Shown: in pieces, positions 12,053 to 24,890 of the stretch
How positions within the stretch are numbered: position 1 is the first letter of the stretch
Layout: every line of letters starts with the position of its first letter
NCBI RefSeq assembly: GCF_000165425.1
Contig: NW_001799000.1
Location: 594,972 to 658,971, forward strand
Direction of reading: 5' to 3'
Source of the DNA: Paramecium tetraurelia
Lineage: Eukaryota; Ciliophora; Oligohymenophorea; Peniculida; Parameciidae
Length of the DNA: 64,000 bases
Position numbers and translations under genes: made by a program
Notes under the pieces: generated by a model
Told to the model about the DNA's origin: nothing
What the model saw: only the letters and a program-made list of their open reading frames with translations
Databases searched by the model: none

Positions 12053-12907
12053 TCAACCAGAGAATAGAGATTAACTGCGAGCCTCTTATACTTATTTTCC
12101 TTTTGATTGATGTTACATTAAAGTTTTAGTCTTTCGATGCTAAGGGACATCGTCACTTATTATACAGCTGTCTTCATTGAGACTACCTTCTTCTCCATCC
12201 AAGTGACATTACAGAGTGATATCTGAATCCCCAAACAATGAACCATTTATAGTTTCGTATTCTTTTAAGCATTAGTTGACAGGTTTCACAGAAGATTTAT
12301 TAGCCATGAATGTTAAAAATGGGATTAATCTCAGTAGACATTCGTCCTCATCTGAATCCAGAAATGAAGGAATCAACAACCCATTATCGGGTTGTAATTC
12401 AAAAGCGTTTGGATTATTCTATGAATGCTATATAAATGATACATCTATAAAAATTAACTAATCCAATGGCCGATCTAAAATTGCAAGATCTTTCAAACAG
12501 TTCCCGTTCACAAATATACAATTTGATCTAGCAAAATAATCACTTATGTGTTTATCCACATCTATGTATTGAAGCACCTTGTCACAGTATGATTCATAGC
12601 CAGCAGTAAATATGATAATTTCGTAGTACACACTCATTTACTTAAGAAACTATTCCAAATGAGGTCTTCTACATAAGTAAACATTGTAGAGCATTCCTCT
12701 ATGCCAAACATCCAAAATCGTTTCGTAGTTAAAATTTTGATTTTCTTTAAACTCACAATGTACTAAGGTTTCATCCAAATCAAGAACTAATATTTTCTTC
12801 TTCCTCAATTCCGATTCCTAGGTTGATAGTCTATACGATTCATCTTGCCCTTCCCTTTTCTGTCTGAGATTTTCATAGCATTTTTTTATATATTGCAAAC
12901 AATTCAT
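12053..12907 (-). CDS. FCP1/SCP-type (NIF domain) protein phosphatase
   Basis: This is a HAD-superfamily phosphatase of the FCP1-homology class. The catalytic motif KKKILVLDLDETLVHCEF contains DLDET: the first Asp is the nucleophile and the second the acid/base. Then come RRPHLEQFLKQM, the YYEIIIFTAGYESYCDKVL loop, and LIFIDVSFIQHSQNNPNAF near the third motif, where SCPs normally have a lysine-bearing segment followed by (I)DNSP. Here the latter is DVSFIQ, so a usual Asp context is altered. The C-terminal 100 residues are acidic and variable. About 284 aa, intronless. Relatives dephosphorylate the RNA polymerase II tail or act at the nuclear envelope; substrate unknown here. Confidence 0.85.
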
Positions 12908-13206
12908 TTTAATTACGCACTGCTATATTGAGTGATTAATTTTATTAAAATTAGAAAATCCTCAATATGAACGCCTGTTAAGAGTTTATGATTATATTTA
13001 TGTTATATTAGTCCTTGGGAATAAAAATATATAAAGATTTAAGTTTTTATAATTATACTAAAATTATTTCATTATAAATATTTGCATGAGAATCTAATAA
13101 TATTGGATAAACAAATATAAGTTATCTGTTAAAAAGAAACTTAGATAAAGGAAATATGATCCTCATATATCTTATGTAAAGTCTCATATTGTTTTGGACT
13201 ATTAAA

Positions 13207-13941
13207 ATGATTCAAAAAAGAAATTATGGTTGGAGTTAACAAGTAAATGTTTACAATTTTACTGACAATGAATAAGAACGATAAATACATCATTTTATTG
13301 ATTTAAACTGCACGATTATTCATACCTTCTTTTTTCGCCATTATTCTAATTTTGAAGAAATTAAAGTGAATAGAAGCTTGTTATGTAAATAATAAAAATA
13401 AAATAGAAATGGTTCGATTTATAAAAAAGGTATTTTAATTTCAAAAGTAAAAAATTCATATAACTCATTCCAATTAATCGTGAACCTTATCTACCAGATT
13501 AATTCAAAGCTGACAAGCGATTTAAAGTTAGAAAATAAGTAAACACATTCATAAAACAGAAATCCAGTATGATATTGTATTTTTGAATTTTTATAACTGT
13601 TAATCAAGTTATTCAATATAATTGAAGTTTACTTAACCCTAATTATGATTTATTTTAATATAATTTAGCAAATAGATGAAGAATTCTTCAAGCCTCTTCC
13701 CATAACATTTGATGATTAGTATTTTTATAACGTCAATTAAACTAGGGTTTAAAATTAATAATTTTTATTAGATTCATCATACATTGAATTACTCATTTAT
13801 ATGTTTAAACCATTTTAGAACAGAATCACTAAAACCAAGCAAATTTTGAAATATATATATAATATTTAGTATTACTTATTTAATAGATTAATGTAACATA
13901 ATAAAACTTTATTTATTTCTCTAGAAATTAGGAATAAATGA
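13207..13941 (+). CDS. Possible gene, unresolved; may be spurious or degenerate
   Basis: A plus-strand frame is open from about 13091 to a TGA near 13572, and another from there to TGA 13939-13941. Together they could form one gene with an intron near 13540-13580. Segments look protein-like (NVYNFTDNEQERQIHHFIDL; FFKPLPITFDDQYFYNVNQ), but there is no recognisable domain. Because only TGA stops in this code, open frames of 100-150 codons occur by chance in DNA this AT-rich. Flanks 12908-13206 and 13942-14298 show nothing else. I list it mainly to say what the 1.4-kb gap holds. Confidence 0.3.
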
Positions 13942-14298
13942 ATAAGTATTAACGTGCGAAGTTTAAATGGATTATTTAGCTTTATAATTATGAGTATTAA
14001 TTAATAAGTTTGGAAAATGCATGACCATAAACTAGTTTAACATTGATTTCATTTTTTGTCAGATAATAAAATTGACTGTAACTAAAGTTGACTCAAAATT
14101 AATAGAGTTACCTAGTGAGTGTTAAATTTAATCAATATCAAACATATTTACATTTTATTTATGTTCATCTATAACCATAATATTTTATAAGTATATTAAT
14201 ATTATCTAAAATAATATTATGTATGAGTTTGCAAATGAGAAAATAAGAGGATTAAATGGATCTAAAATAATTAGATAAGACAAAACAAAATATAGAGT

Positions 14299-16096
14299 AT
14301 GAATGAATTTTATGAAAAAATAGAGTCATAACTTTTTTTCTGTGAATCCTCATGTTCGAATGTTGAGTCAATTATTCTAGAAAAGCCCATATTTAACACA
14401 GTTTAAAGAGATGCTCTTTTTAAGTCTTTAGTAGATTTACCTAAGAACTTCATTAATACTAACTGTTTTATAATGGATGCAACCGCCAATCTTTTGTAAC
14501 TCATAGAAAAAGCGAGATCAATAATATTTAAAAATTATTCAATATGCTCAATAAACTAGGTAATTAGGAATAGTGCCAGAATAAATATATATAATTGAGA
14601 TAGAGAGGTTTCTTAAAGTATTATAAAATGACAACAAAGAAATTTCTTTGAAAATACTATACGAATTGTGTTCTGCCATGAATTGCATCATAAGAGGCAA
14701 ATAGGAATTTGTTTTATATGACAAATTTTTTGCCTATTTATTCCACCAATTTAATTCAGGATATGATTATGTTTAGTAGTCTATTCAATAGCGAGAATAT
14801 CTGAAAAAATAAAAGGAAGAGTAAAGGCTGGGTAAATTAAATTAGCATGGTTTAAGAAGAGTAGGATAAATATCAATTTTAAAGAATGAATTTTATTTAG
14901 AAGAATAGCAAAGTGATGGAATGAGTAATATTCAGTAATTGTTAACCGTCGATTCATAATTGAAGCTTCCAAATTCTAGATTATTCTCAGGAAAATTATC
15001 ATAATAAGTCTAAAATGCTGAAGTAGCAATTCAAGATCTATAAAAAGAAGTAAAGGATTATTACAATATGTATGCGGAGTATTTTTATGATTCTGTAAAA
15101 AACCTGATACAATTCAAAGGGGGGGATGAGTCATTAAATTATAAGTTTCTTGGATTGAAATTCAATTTGAAGGAGATGTTATCTCTAAATGCGGTCTATC
15201 AAAATGAAGAAAATGGCACCAAATTATAATTGCGTCAATATCAATTGGTATCGGGGTTAAATGAAAAGTAGAATTCTTTAACCAAATATTTGACATATCA
15301 ATCAATGTTTAATAATAAGGAGGATCAAGTTGAAAATCTATAGGAGTTCCTTAGACAAAGTCCTCCTTTATCTCCTCATTAATCAAATATACATATCAAA
15401 ACTGAAACTGTGCATCAATAGACTCATAGCAATGAGGATATTAGGGTTGAGTATGAAGATGCAAACTAAAATGAATATGATAACGAATATGGTGTGCTAT
15501 TAGATTTTACATAATTTGATTCTCAAACGACTGTCTAATATCAAGTGTACTCAGTTAATAGTGAATGTATAGCAGGAATAAAAATTACATTCCCAGAAGA
15601 GTCAAGTAGTTTTCGATTGATTGAATTTCCATGCATTGAACCACAAGAAGGAGGTTATGATTGTCATACATATCAATTCAAACCTTTATCAAATATAAAA
15701 GGATGTCAAGTTGAATTGGTTTAGATGACGCCAAGCAAGAGATTCATCAAAAATTTCATTTTATTGGTCTAAGACTCAGATAACCCTTAAGATCCAAACA
15801 AACTAAAGTTTTTTAAGTTTGACTTCTAAAAAAATTAAGAAATGGGAGATATTTAAAATTTACATGATCAGATAATGCCTTACTTTAATGATGACTGGAG
15901 AAAATCAAAATTTCCCTTATATGTTAATTTTCTCTATAGTCATCTCCCGTAGGCTTAGCAATAATTGATCGAAAAACAACTAAAAAAAATAACTTTCGCT
16001 ATAAATAGTATGTTTCCATATGTTGAATACTTAGAAAATAAAAAGAAACTAATGTAAATTTATTTGATTTATAATTAGTAATCCGAATGTGTTTGA
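14299..16096 (+). CDS. Large ciliate-specific protein, unknown function
   Basis: About 580 aa in essentially one frame, with one junction near 14510-14590 that I could not place exactly. It moves from SLVDLPKNFINTNCF to YLKIIQYAQQTRQLGIVPEQ by a +1 shift. The N-terminal part is helical (RFLKVLQNDNKEISLKILYE). The middle has coiled and Q-rich segments. The C-terminal part is beta-rich and acidic (KITFPEESSSFRLIEFPCIE; VELVQMTPSKRFIKNFIL), resembling a small ligand- or protein-binding domain, and ends in a helix. No signal peptide or membrane helix. Family not recognised. The length of open frame and even codon use support a real gene. Confidence 0.7.
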
Positions 16097-16325
16097 GATG
16101 TATGTATAAGAATTAGGTAGATATAAAAATAGGGATCAGTATTAGAGAACTGTATTTATTCAGATCGAAAATTGGCAATAAATTCAATAAGAGAGAATCA
16201 TTGATAGCATACTCGATAACATCATTATTTTTATTTGGAATGGGGGATTTGAGAATAGAAAATTATAGTGATTATTTATATTATTATTGTTCTTTTTTAA
16301 AAACGGTTTATATATTATTATTTTT

Positions 16326-18038
16326 ATGAAACAAATAGTCATACTCTTTGTTTTGATTTTATTTGCAACAGCCTCCAGCGGTAACTAACCTAATATAAAC
16401 AGTAGATCTGCTAAAATCAATATCTAAATTTGCTGATGATGGAGATAATCCTTCCAAATTTGCCAAAAGTTAAGTTTCACCATTTTCAGAGGAAGAATCA
16501 GAAGATTACGATAATGATGATACTGAAACCTCTAAGAAAGTGGCCTAACATGATGATGATGATGAAGAAGTTGATGTTATGGCTTAATTGAAAAGTTACT
16601 AATAGAAACTATCAACGGGTAAAGAAGTTAAGCCACCCTAACCCCAAAAGAAATAGGTTCAAGTAATTTCTGAATCAGAATCAGAATATGACGATGAAGA
16701 TGACGGTGGTAACATGTGGAGTAGAGGAATATCAAAAAAATTGGCTTAGACTGAATCTAAACCATTGGTTTTACCAATCTAAACAGCTAAAGAATAAATA
16801 AAGAATGATTTCAACCAATTTACAAACTTAAAAATGCCAGAAGTATAATAAAGACCTTCAGAAACTAAACAAGATGTAACCCAAAAAGTATAGGATGATT
16901 CAGGAAAAGATCACTCAGCAGATTTTGAAAAAATGAAATAAGCTTAATTAGAAAAATATAGCAAGAGATTTCATCTAGATGAACCTAAAGAATCTAAGAG
17001 CATGTATGAAGACGATAGCTTGAAAGAATTCATGCCGAAAATCAATTTTCAACCCATCAACATTTAAGAAACTAAAACATCATAGTAAATCTAAAATAAT
17101 CCAGAAAAGAAATAAGAATATAAACATGAGGAACCAGAAAGTGAGTCTGATAATGATGAGGATTTAATAATTAATAAAACAAATTAATCATCCAATAAAA
17201 ACAACAATAAAGCTTTCAATGACTTATAATCTACCTCCGAAGCATTCGATTTCTTTAACTAAAATAAATAATAATAGAAATCAAGTAAGAAAGGATAAAA
17301 AATTGAGTAATTAGAATCAGAAGATGAAGAAAGTGTAACTGATAAGGAGTAGGATAAAGATGATGATGATGATGATTATGTTTAATAAGTGAAGAAAAGC
17401 AAAAAATAAAAGGAGGATAGAGAAGAATAAAAAAGAAAATAAAAATAAATCTAATAATAATAAGAGGAGGAAGAACAATAAAGACAAATCATGTAGAAAA
17501 AACAAAATGAAAAAGAGGAACTAAGAAAAAAATAAGAAGAGGAAGAGAGACTTTAATAATAATCCAAACAATAAGTAGTGAAAAGAGATTTGGAGGATGA
17601 TTAAATTCCTTAAAAGAAGAAATCAAAAAAATAAAAAAAGTAATTAAGTTTAGAAGAGTTTTAATAATCTTTGAAATTAGATGAAGAAAAATCTTCATTA
17701 ACATCTTTTGCATAAAAGGAAGCTAAAGAAAAAGCAATATTGGAATAGAAAACATTTACATTGGTAAAGGAGACTCCACAATAAGTTTAAGAATAAAAAG
17801 TTTAGGAATAAAAAGTGTTTAAATTATAAGTAATTCCAAAAAAGCAGTAATAATTTATTCAAGAGGAAGAATCAGAATCAGAATCGGAAAGTGAGAATGA
17901 TGAAGATGTTGATATTCCAAAATCAATAAATTGCTTTGAAAGTAAGAACAAATTTATATAATAAATCTGCTAATTATGTTAGACTAAAGTGGCTTATTAG
18001 GTTAATTAACAGAATTGGTAGAAGATTGGAATAAATGA
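16326..18038 (+). CDS. Acidic, Q/E/K-rich repeat-like protein with possible signal peptide
   Basis: Long, low-complexity protein of about 545 aa. The first exon gives MKQIVILFVLILFATASS, a good signal peptide. A 22-nt intron (GTAACT...AACAG) then leads to acidic clusters (FSEEESEDYDNDD, DDDDDDYV) alternating with basic and poly-Q coiled runs encoded by mixed TAA, TAG and CAA. The last intron is 41 nt near 17939-17979, after which the protein ends LLGQLTELVEDWNK. Without that intron the frame would instead run on to a later TGA. Its last bases overlap the ATG of the next gene (ATGA at 18035-18038). The composition suggests a calcium-binding or scaffold protein, but no domain is identifiable. 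Confidence 0.6.
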
Positions 18039-18829
18039 CGGTTTCAGGTATTTATTAAAAATTGTATCATATATCTTAGGAATTTAGGCAATCCTTTGAG
18101 CCGCTGATCGAGTTCACTTTCAAAAGCATAGGTGAAATTGGATCATATTATTTGAGTTTCAAAGACCACACAGTCTGTTTAAGTGCTGAAAATTTATCTA
18201 AGATTGTACTATATACATATTATGATATAGACCAATGTTGATAAGGTGTTAAAACACTTCACTGGAAATTAACTAGCTGATTATAATTCCCCAGTTGATA
18301 TTCCAGTTAAAAGTTAACCGATCAACTTTTTATTGAGTGCAGAGTATGGTAAGAAATATCGAATAATATTAGATTCCTTATTAAATGGATTTTCATGCAG
18401 AAGATTTTAAATAGCTATAAAAACAGATCTAAAGTATAAATTGAGTAAGAAAAATGACATTAACGTTAAGTAAATAATCTTTTATAAAAACAAAGTAAAA
18501 ATTAGTTAATAAATAGTTAAAATTAAAATATATTGGATTGATTTAAATAAATGGAGTTGTCCATTAAGCCAGTTTTGATCAAGAGGAAGGAGGAGAAGCC
18601 ACAAATTTAATTGTTACTCAGTTAAATTTGCCAAAGGAATAAGGAGTCATCGTCAGCTTGGTTGATAAGTACATTGATGATAATTTCGTTGCAAACTTGC
18701 TACAAAAATCAGGTAATGTCTACATCTTAGATTTTAGAATAAATGACAGCTGATTTATAGATCTAAACACATATAAAAAATGATGATATCGGGCTTACAT
18801 TTAATTTGAGAAAGAAAAAGGGAAAATGA
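18035..18829 (+). CDS. Unknown protein starting inside the previous stop (ATGA overlap)
   Basis: The start ATG shares four bases with the upstream TGA. Splicing gives MTVSGIYQKLQSFEPLIEFT, then GSYYLSFKDHTVCLSAENL, NGFSCRRFQIAIKTDLKYKL and a C-terminus DDIGLTFNLRKKKGK, about 225 aa. Introns of roughly 24, 25, 24, 22 and 25 nt were placed, most GTA...TAG. The beta-rich, clamp-like look of the N-terminal half could suggest a PCNA/9-1-1-like fold, but I see no decisive motif and do not assign one. Because an overlapping tandem gene is unusual, the two could also be one transcript. Exon positions are approximate. Confidence 0.6.
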
Positions 18830-19295
18830 TGAATTTAGATTTATATTAAATTGAAGAATATGTTAATATTGAATTTCTTCTCCAGCTAATTTCTTAAGTT
18901 TTTATGGGTCTTGATTCCTTGTTTATAGTAAGAATTATGAAATAAGACCTCTCTCAGAGGTGCTAGCAACTCTTTCATTTGAGTTATCTTAAACAGCTTC
19001 TTATTTAAGGTGTATCATGCCAGCAACCTATTTAATTTGCAGTTTTCAATGAGATGTAATCAAAAATTTTATTCTAGAAATAGAAAAATATTTTTGATGA
19101 TTCATGGCTAATATTTTACTCTCCTCTTTTTAGAATTTTGTTAGATATTCGAATGTTTATATATGAAAGAGAAATTAAAATAAATTTGCTTTTTTATTTT
19201 GTGGTTTCGACAAATTTTAATTAAATTTAGTTTTATTGAAATCTAGATCAGTTCTTCAAATTTTTCAACATATATAATTAACAATTAATTTTGTT
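18830..19295 (+). other. Stretch with three competing weak readings; no gene assigned
   Basis: The plus strand is open from ATG 18904 for about 110 codons (SYLKQLLIQGVSCQQPIQFA). The minus strand has two overlapping frames, one reading LREVLFHNSYYKQGIKTHKN followed by LRNQLEKKFNINI. The last resembles the helical DEK C-terminal domain (vR.qLE...g), but no convincing ATG or stop goes with it. None of the three is supported enough to call. Strand is given as + only for form. Confidence 0.25.
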
Positions 19296-20439
19296 ATGAA
19301 ATTTTTGATTGTTAATGGATTTACTGCAAATGCTTCTCACTCAAAGATCTTTAATCAGTTTAAATAATAAATATATGAGGTATTACTTCAAAATAGCTAG
19401 CTCACATAAACCCAGAAGGAAGTCGCCGATCTTGATTTTGAATTTATCGAGCTTGATAGACATAATTTAGAAGATTATTTATTTGAGCCAGAAACATCTC
19501 ACATTAGACCTGAAAAAGGGCAGAAATTTAATTCATTAGACATGGTTTTTATAATCGCATCTCCAAATACAAGGCCATGGAATCCAAACATGAGGAATGT
19601 ATCGATATATTTGCTATTCTAGATTATCAGTCTAATAAGAATGTGCATCAAAACTAAGAAACTATTATTTATGACATCATTTGGAGCTCAAGCACTTGCA
19701 TATTTATGTGCTTCCAATATTTCGACAGTAACTTTATCTCATTTTATAACAGCATATTAATATTACGAATGGAAATGGAGAAGGCAGCAAATTGGTTGAT
19801 TTTCCAAAGTACACTCTTTAAGCATTAAAAAATTCTCATGACGATTATTTTTTGGATACAACAACAGGAGATTTATACACATACAATAAAGTTACAGACG
19901 AATGGATGCCTAAATGTAATATTGGGATTCATCACAGAAGAGATGCAATGGAATATTAATCTATAGGAAAGTATGTTGTAAAATCCCCTGCTTATAAACC
20001 TAAATAAGCAATGCTCAGCAATCAAACAGAAATGACTTGCATAATCAAAAAGCCATTTTTACATTATTGGTTATTTAAAGATGTTAATATTGAGTTTTAA
20101 ATTAAACAATCAAATACCTGGGATATACATACAATCACATTCACGAATCCAGATAAAGTATCTAAATCAATTAAATAATAGAGATTTTTATCATTGGCTG
20201 AAAATAACCTACGAGGTCCCTTAATCTTATAATGTGATAACATAATAGCAGTGTTATTTGAACTAGATTATAAATAAAAAGATTAAACTAACTTGTTATC
20301 TAATTTTATAGAAAATGGTATCAAGGTAATAAGATATTCAAATACATATGTATTAAATATTAACATTAATAGAATACAATAAGTATTATTAATGAAAGGT
20401 AATACTGTTCTCCAAGAGGATTAGAAAACATAGAATTGA
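19296..20439 (+). CDS. Class I glutamine-amidotransferase-like protein
   Basis: About 365 aa after removal of introns of 24 and 25 nt. MKFLIVNGFTANASHSKIFN begins with the beta strand and loop typical of Rossmann-like amidotransferase (GATase-1) folds. MVFIIASPNTRPWNPNM and KKLLFMTSFGAQALAYLCAS sit where the nucleophile elbow lies. Active enzymes have Cys in GxCxG; here the position reads TSFGAQ, with Ser. GIHHRRDAMEYQSIGKYVV could carry the His region. A metal-independent hydrolase or a non-catalytic ligand sensor are both possible. The 3' end near 20310-20439 contains several GTA...TAG pairs, so the last exon is uncertain. The fold call rests on motif pattern only. Confidence 0.55.
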
Positions 20440-20489
20440 TCTACAATTAAGATACAAAAAAGAAAACCCAACATTTATAAGAAGATATA

Positions 20490-21049
20490 ATGAAGAATTA
20501 ACATAAAGCTTATGTGAAGGAATATCGCAAATTAGTCAATAAGGCAATTCTAGATACTGAGAAAGAGAGAGATAAGATATTACATGTTGGGTTCTCTGTG
20601 AAGAAAAATCGTTTACCAGAGTATGTAATATACTATATAGTGTTGTTGAATAAAATAATATACAGCAGAAAACATTGAAAGCGAATCAAAGAAAATCTTT
20701 TCTTGTGAAAAAAGAGAAATTTTACTTAAATTTTGAATCACTTAAACATAATTTAGATGCAAATCAAAGTTACAAAAATAATTCAACTAGCCGATAGCAT
20801 GTAAAATTACGAACTGAACCCAAAGTGACATTTCAAGCCAATGATGAGGTTGATGATTCAAACTTACTTCAAACCTACAGAGTTTTATCTCAAGTTGAAA
20901 TCAGAAGATAGTTACATCCTTCACTAAATCAAGAATTTTTGGGATCTCAAAAGATATGGATTCCAGGATTCTTGAAATAAAATAAATCTAAGTTCTCCTA
21001 ATCCTAGCCGAATTCTGGTAGATAAACGTTTTAATAACTAATTGATTGA
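20490..21049 (+). CDS. Basic hypothetical protein
   Basis: About 178 aa with one 20-nt intron near 20620-20640. Highly basic at the start (KAYVKEYRKLVNKAIL) and through QRKSFLVKKEKFYLNFESL, then polar, ending in a serine/glutamine-rich tail (KSKFSQSQPNSGRQTFQQL). No membrane helix, signal peptide or known domain. It is convergent with the large exportin-like gene, whose stop lies about 50 bp downstream. Family not recognised. Confidence 0.6.
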
Positions 21050-21102
21050 TTAATTTATAATAGTTTTTTTAAAACAATATATATTTCTATGAACATTTAT
21101 CT

Positions 21103-24100
21103 TCATGATTCATGACACACATATTCTAACACATATTTGATTTATTTAGTGAAGTTATCTTTGGTAAAACTATTCAAATAGTTCTCCAAGCCTAAATATA
21201 ACATTAATTTTTACTTTAATATCCTATAGTTATTGGATCTATAATTAGATTTGACAGCCATAATTAATTTTTGTATTCTTATATCAACTACAACAAAAGA
21301 TTTTGAAACTAATTTCATATAAATGAATACTTCTTTTGGATCGAATAAAGAAATTGCAAACATTATATCAGAATTGGGCTATAAAAATTTAATGATTTTT
21401 GGAAATGCTACAGTTACCATAAAACTTTATCTAAAGATTGATTGTAATAATAGTTTTCCTTTACCATAGATATCAGAAATCTTTTGTTTTATCATAGCTG
21501 TGTCTTATTCTTCTCCTATTATACTTTCCTATACCAGAAATTAGATGGAATTATATAATAATGTTGCTAACTATGACAACTAAATGGCTTCTTCATTTAT
21601 TTGTTCATCACCCTTGATAGATTTAAAATTTAGAATGTCTGTTAAAGTATTCTCAGATAGTTCAAATAATTATAGAAATGTTTCAGCTCCACATTTGTAT
21701 GTAAGTGTTTCACTATGTTCTTAACAAACTCCTTCAAGACATTCGAAGAGATAACGTTTGTACTTCATTAGATTTTAAAATAAAGGTCTATAAACTGTAA
21801 TGAGTTGCAATTATTTTATAAACAATTCCAAACAAAAATTATCTTGGTAGATGATAAAGAATCCTTAATTTATCTATTTAGAACTTGAAATTTGGCCCAT
21901 AACTTTCATCAATTTTGCAGCCATTTTCAAAGTATTATCTTAAACTTATTTACCTTAGGATAAACATGTTTATGCTTATGTTAATAAGTACTTGATTGAT
22001 GTGATGAAATAGTTGGTTGTTTGTCCATAGACTTAATACAGAACCAACTAAATGTTTTCATTTGATAATCTTGTATTTCTATAATGAACTATATAAATTA
22101 CTTGTTTTTGAAAATTGAACATATCAAAGATGTTAATCCAATTGATGCATCGAAATCTGAAACAAAGATATTAGTATTATTAGGTTGCAAAATTTGTAAT
22201 ATATCGGGTAAACTAGATTAATTTATTTTATATACACTATGCGTAAGAAAATTCGATAAATCTTATCTAGTTCTAGCTCATTCACAATACCAATCATGTC
22301 CCAAATGTATTTGAGCATATTTATTTTATTCATTTCTATTGCAATCGACTTCTTGATCTGCTTATAAATATCCACTAAAGCTGGAACATAGTCATCCATC
22401 TGATCATCAACCCAAACAAGTGAAATTAATTGATACACAAGTTTTCTCTTTTTAATATACTAGACTTCATTAAAACAAGTGAAATCCATTTGGAGGAAGA
22501 ATTGTCTCAGCATATTATTTACTTAACTTGCTTGGAATATTCTTCTATCAAGCTGTCTCTTTAATCTTTCGATATTATGATATTTTGTACTTTTCATAAG
22601 TAAATTACAATATTTAAAAACTATATTCTACTAGATCAGGATCATTCAAAGTAAATTTTTGATAACTTAATTAAATCAACTAAATACCATTGTTCTAAAC
22701 AACTCTCAATTATTGCTAAATAATTTTACTAACTTCCTAAATCACGAAAAATACTTGTTTATCTATTCATAAAAGAAAACTAATTACAATTAAGATTAAG
22801 AAATAACTGTATTGGAGTTTTCATCATAATATACACCATCTATTGTTTGTGTAATATAAGATTGAATAAATATCAAAATACAGGTGTGATACATCTTTAT
22901 AATTTATATCTTCTCAATATCTTATTAAGTAGCCAGGACTGGTAAACTTAATTTATTGGAAAAAGATATAATTTCCAAAATATATATGATTAATTAACCA
23001 AACTAAGGAGGTCTTTCTTATTTATTTTATTGCCCATAATAATCATATCCAGTCAATAACTCTCCTTGTGTTGGACTAATAACAAATGCTGAGACTAAAC
23101 ATAACAGTGAGCTGAATTTTTCTAGAAATCAATAAATAAAAGTACAAATTGTAATCATCTATTCATGTTCTGCCATTTGATTAAGGTTCTAAAGTGAAAA
23201 ATGATGAATACTTGGATTGGTATTTTTTTAAATGATTCCAAGAGTAAATTTGTACATTCTACAGCATTTTATTAATAAACTTAAGAACATAATCGAAAAC
23301 TTTTATCAATAAACTTCTTAATTTTTTTAATTGGAATGCTTGTTGGAATGTCTGCAAAGGGGTTCCCATTATAAAATGCCTGAATCAAAAGTTTGAAACT
23401 TAAATTTATAGAATTTGATAGATTCTAATATTAGGATGGATAATGTTATTTGTATGAATTTATTTAAATCTAAAATTAATTCCAAACTTCTTGCAATTTG
23501 ATAAAAACACTATTTGGTTGTATCCTGATTTAATAATTACTTAATATTACTTGATTCACTTGATTAAATTAAATTACACATTAATCAAATAAATCTGAAA
23601 ATTTATTCAGTTTTTTCAGCGTAAAGTTGGACTAATTAAAGAACGATATTTACAACTAATTTGATAGCAAATATACAAACTTCATTACAAAAGTCGTAAT
23701 TTTTTATGTACACTTAATGTTGATTTAAGATATAAAGTAAACCTTCCCAGAGGGCTCTTCTCACTTATTGCTTCTATGAGCGTTTTCCAAAGAATAGTGA
23801 AAGTCTTGCAGCAGCTATTCTCTAAACAATTGTTATCAATTTAATTGAAATTGTTTAATCTAAAGTGTAAAAGTCAATAATTGATCTGAACATTTCTAAA
23901 AGGAGTTTATATTCAGTTATTATTGAAATGTAAGAGTCAGGAAACTAAATTAATGTTTTGATTTAGAATTATTACATTTATAAGAAAGTTATCCTTTTGA
24001 TCTTGATCTGACTCAATCTCATAAAAGCTTAAATTGAAATTAAAAGTCATGAATGAGTTTAGTAATTAGATTAATGTATCAGCAAAAGCCTTATCCTCCT

Positions 24101-24874
24101 AATATAATTAAATCAACGTTTTATGCTGCAACTAAATGAGAATCAGTTTATGAGTAGAAATCAATAAGGTGCTTAAAGATTACCTAAATTACTTAATTGA
24201 AATTGTACTTCAAGAAGTTCATCATTATTTTTCGAAATTCCAAATAACTGGACGCATAATAATATGATCTAACACAAATTAAGAGGTTTTCAAATAATTT
24301 ACATCCAATGGTTAAAATTGTGAAATTCTGACTGTTAAAAAATGTGTTAATCAATTTTTCAACTAGTTAATCTGAGTTTAAAGTGTCTGTCCAATATTTT
24401 CTTAATAGGAAAGCCAAAGTGAATAGCACCTAATTTTATACATGATTTGGATGATTTAGGAATCTTGCAAAATAATTGATTACAATATCAATATGAGTAG
24501 TAACAATTATGGTGTGGTGTTACTTTTCATTGCTAAGAAATTAATAATCAAAGTACTTTTCTAATTCCTCAAAAGTAGATTATTTTTTTAATGAAGTTTG
24601 AAGCACATTAATAAATTTGGATCCTTGGGCAAGTGATTTTTACATCAGGGAATAGAGAACAAAGATAGTTTCAGGTTTTTGATCTTGTTCGACAATATTT
24701 CTAAACAGGGGCAAATTATTCCAATCCAAAATAAATGCTCTGAGTTAGTCAATAATTTGTTAATTTTTCTACAGAGATAATATAGACATCAAAAGGTACC
24801 GCAAAATCACCAGCTTAAAGCACTTGTAGAGAATAACTATGAATAGTTTATTAAAGCGCTTAAGTTGAATACAT
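21103..24874 (-). CDS. Exportin-like karyopherin (importin-beta superfamily, XPO4/XPO7 group)
   Basis: A protein of roughly 1200 aa made almost wholly of paired helices, as in HEAT-repeat nuclear transport receptors. The start MYSTQALQQTIHSY leads to VLFTLAFLLRKYWTDTLNSD and ILTIGCKLFENLLICVRSYY. Later come VSLVWVDDQMDDYVPA-type acidic loops, and the C-terminal block has QDNTLKMAAKLMKVMGQIS, LELFIKQLQLITVYRPLFQN and LMKYKRYLFECLEGVCQEHS, which resemble exportin-4/7. Such proteins carry cargo through nuclear pores with RanGTP. At least five introns of 19-35 nt were needed. The start ATG is 16 bp from the divergent kelch gene, implying a shared promoter. Family assignment is fairly safe, the subtype is not. 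Confidence 0.65.
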
Positions 24875-24890
24875 TTATTAATTTAATTAA

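Noticed and set aside
17317-17713. Minus-strand poly-Leu ORFs that look like membrane proteins
   Set aside because: They are antisense to the K/E/Q-rich acidic repeat protein; their hydrophobicity comes from complementing lysine and glutamine codons.
16326-18038. Trichocyst or mucin-like secretory protein
   Set aside because: The signal peptide is suggestive, but the remaining sequence has no recognisable trichocyst matrix features, so only composition is reported.
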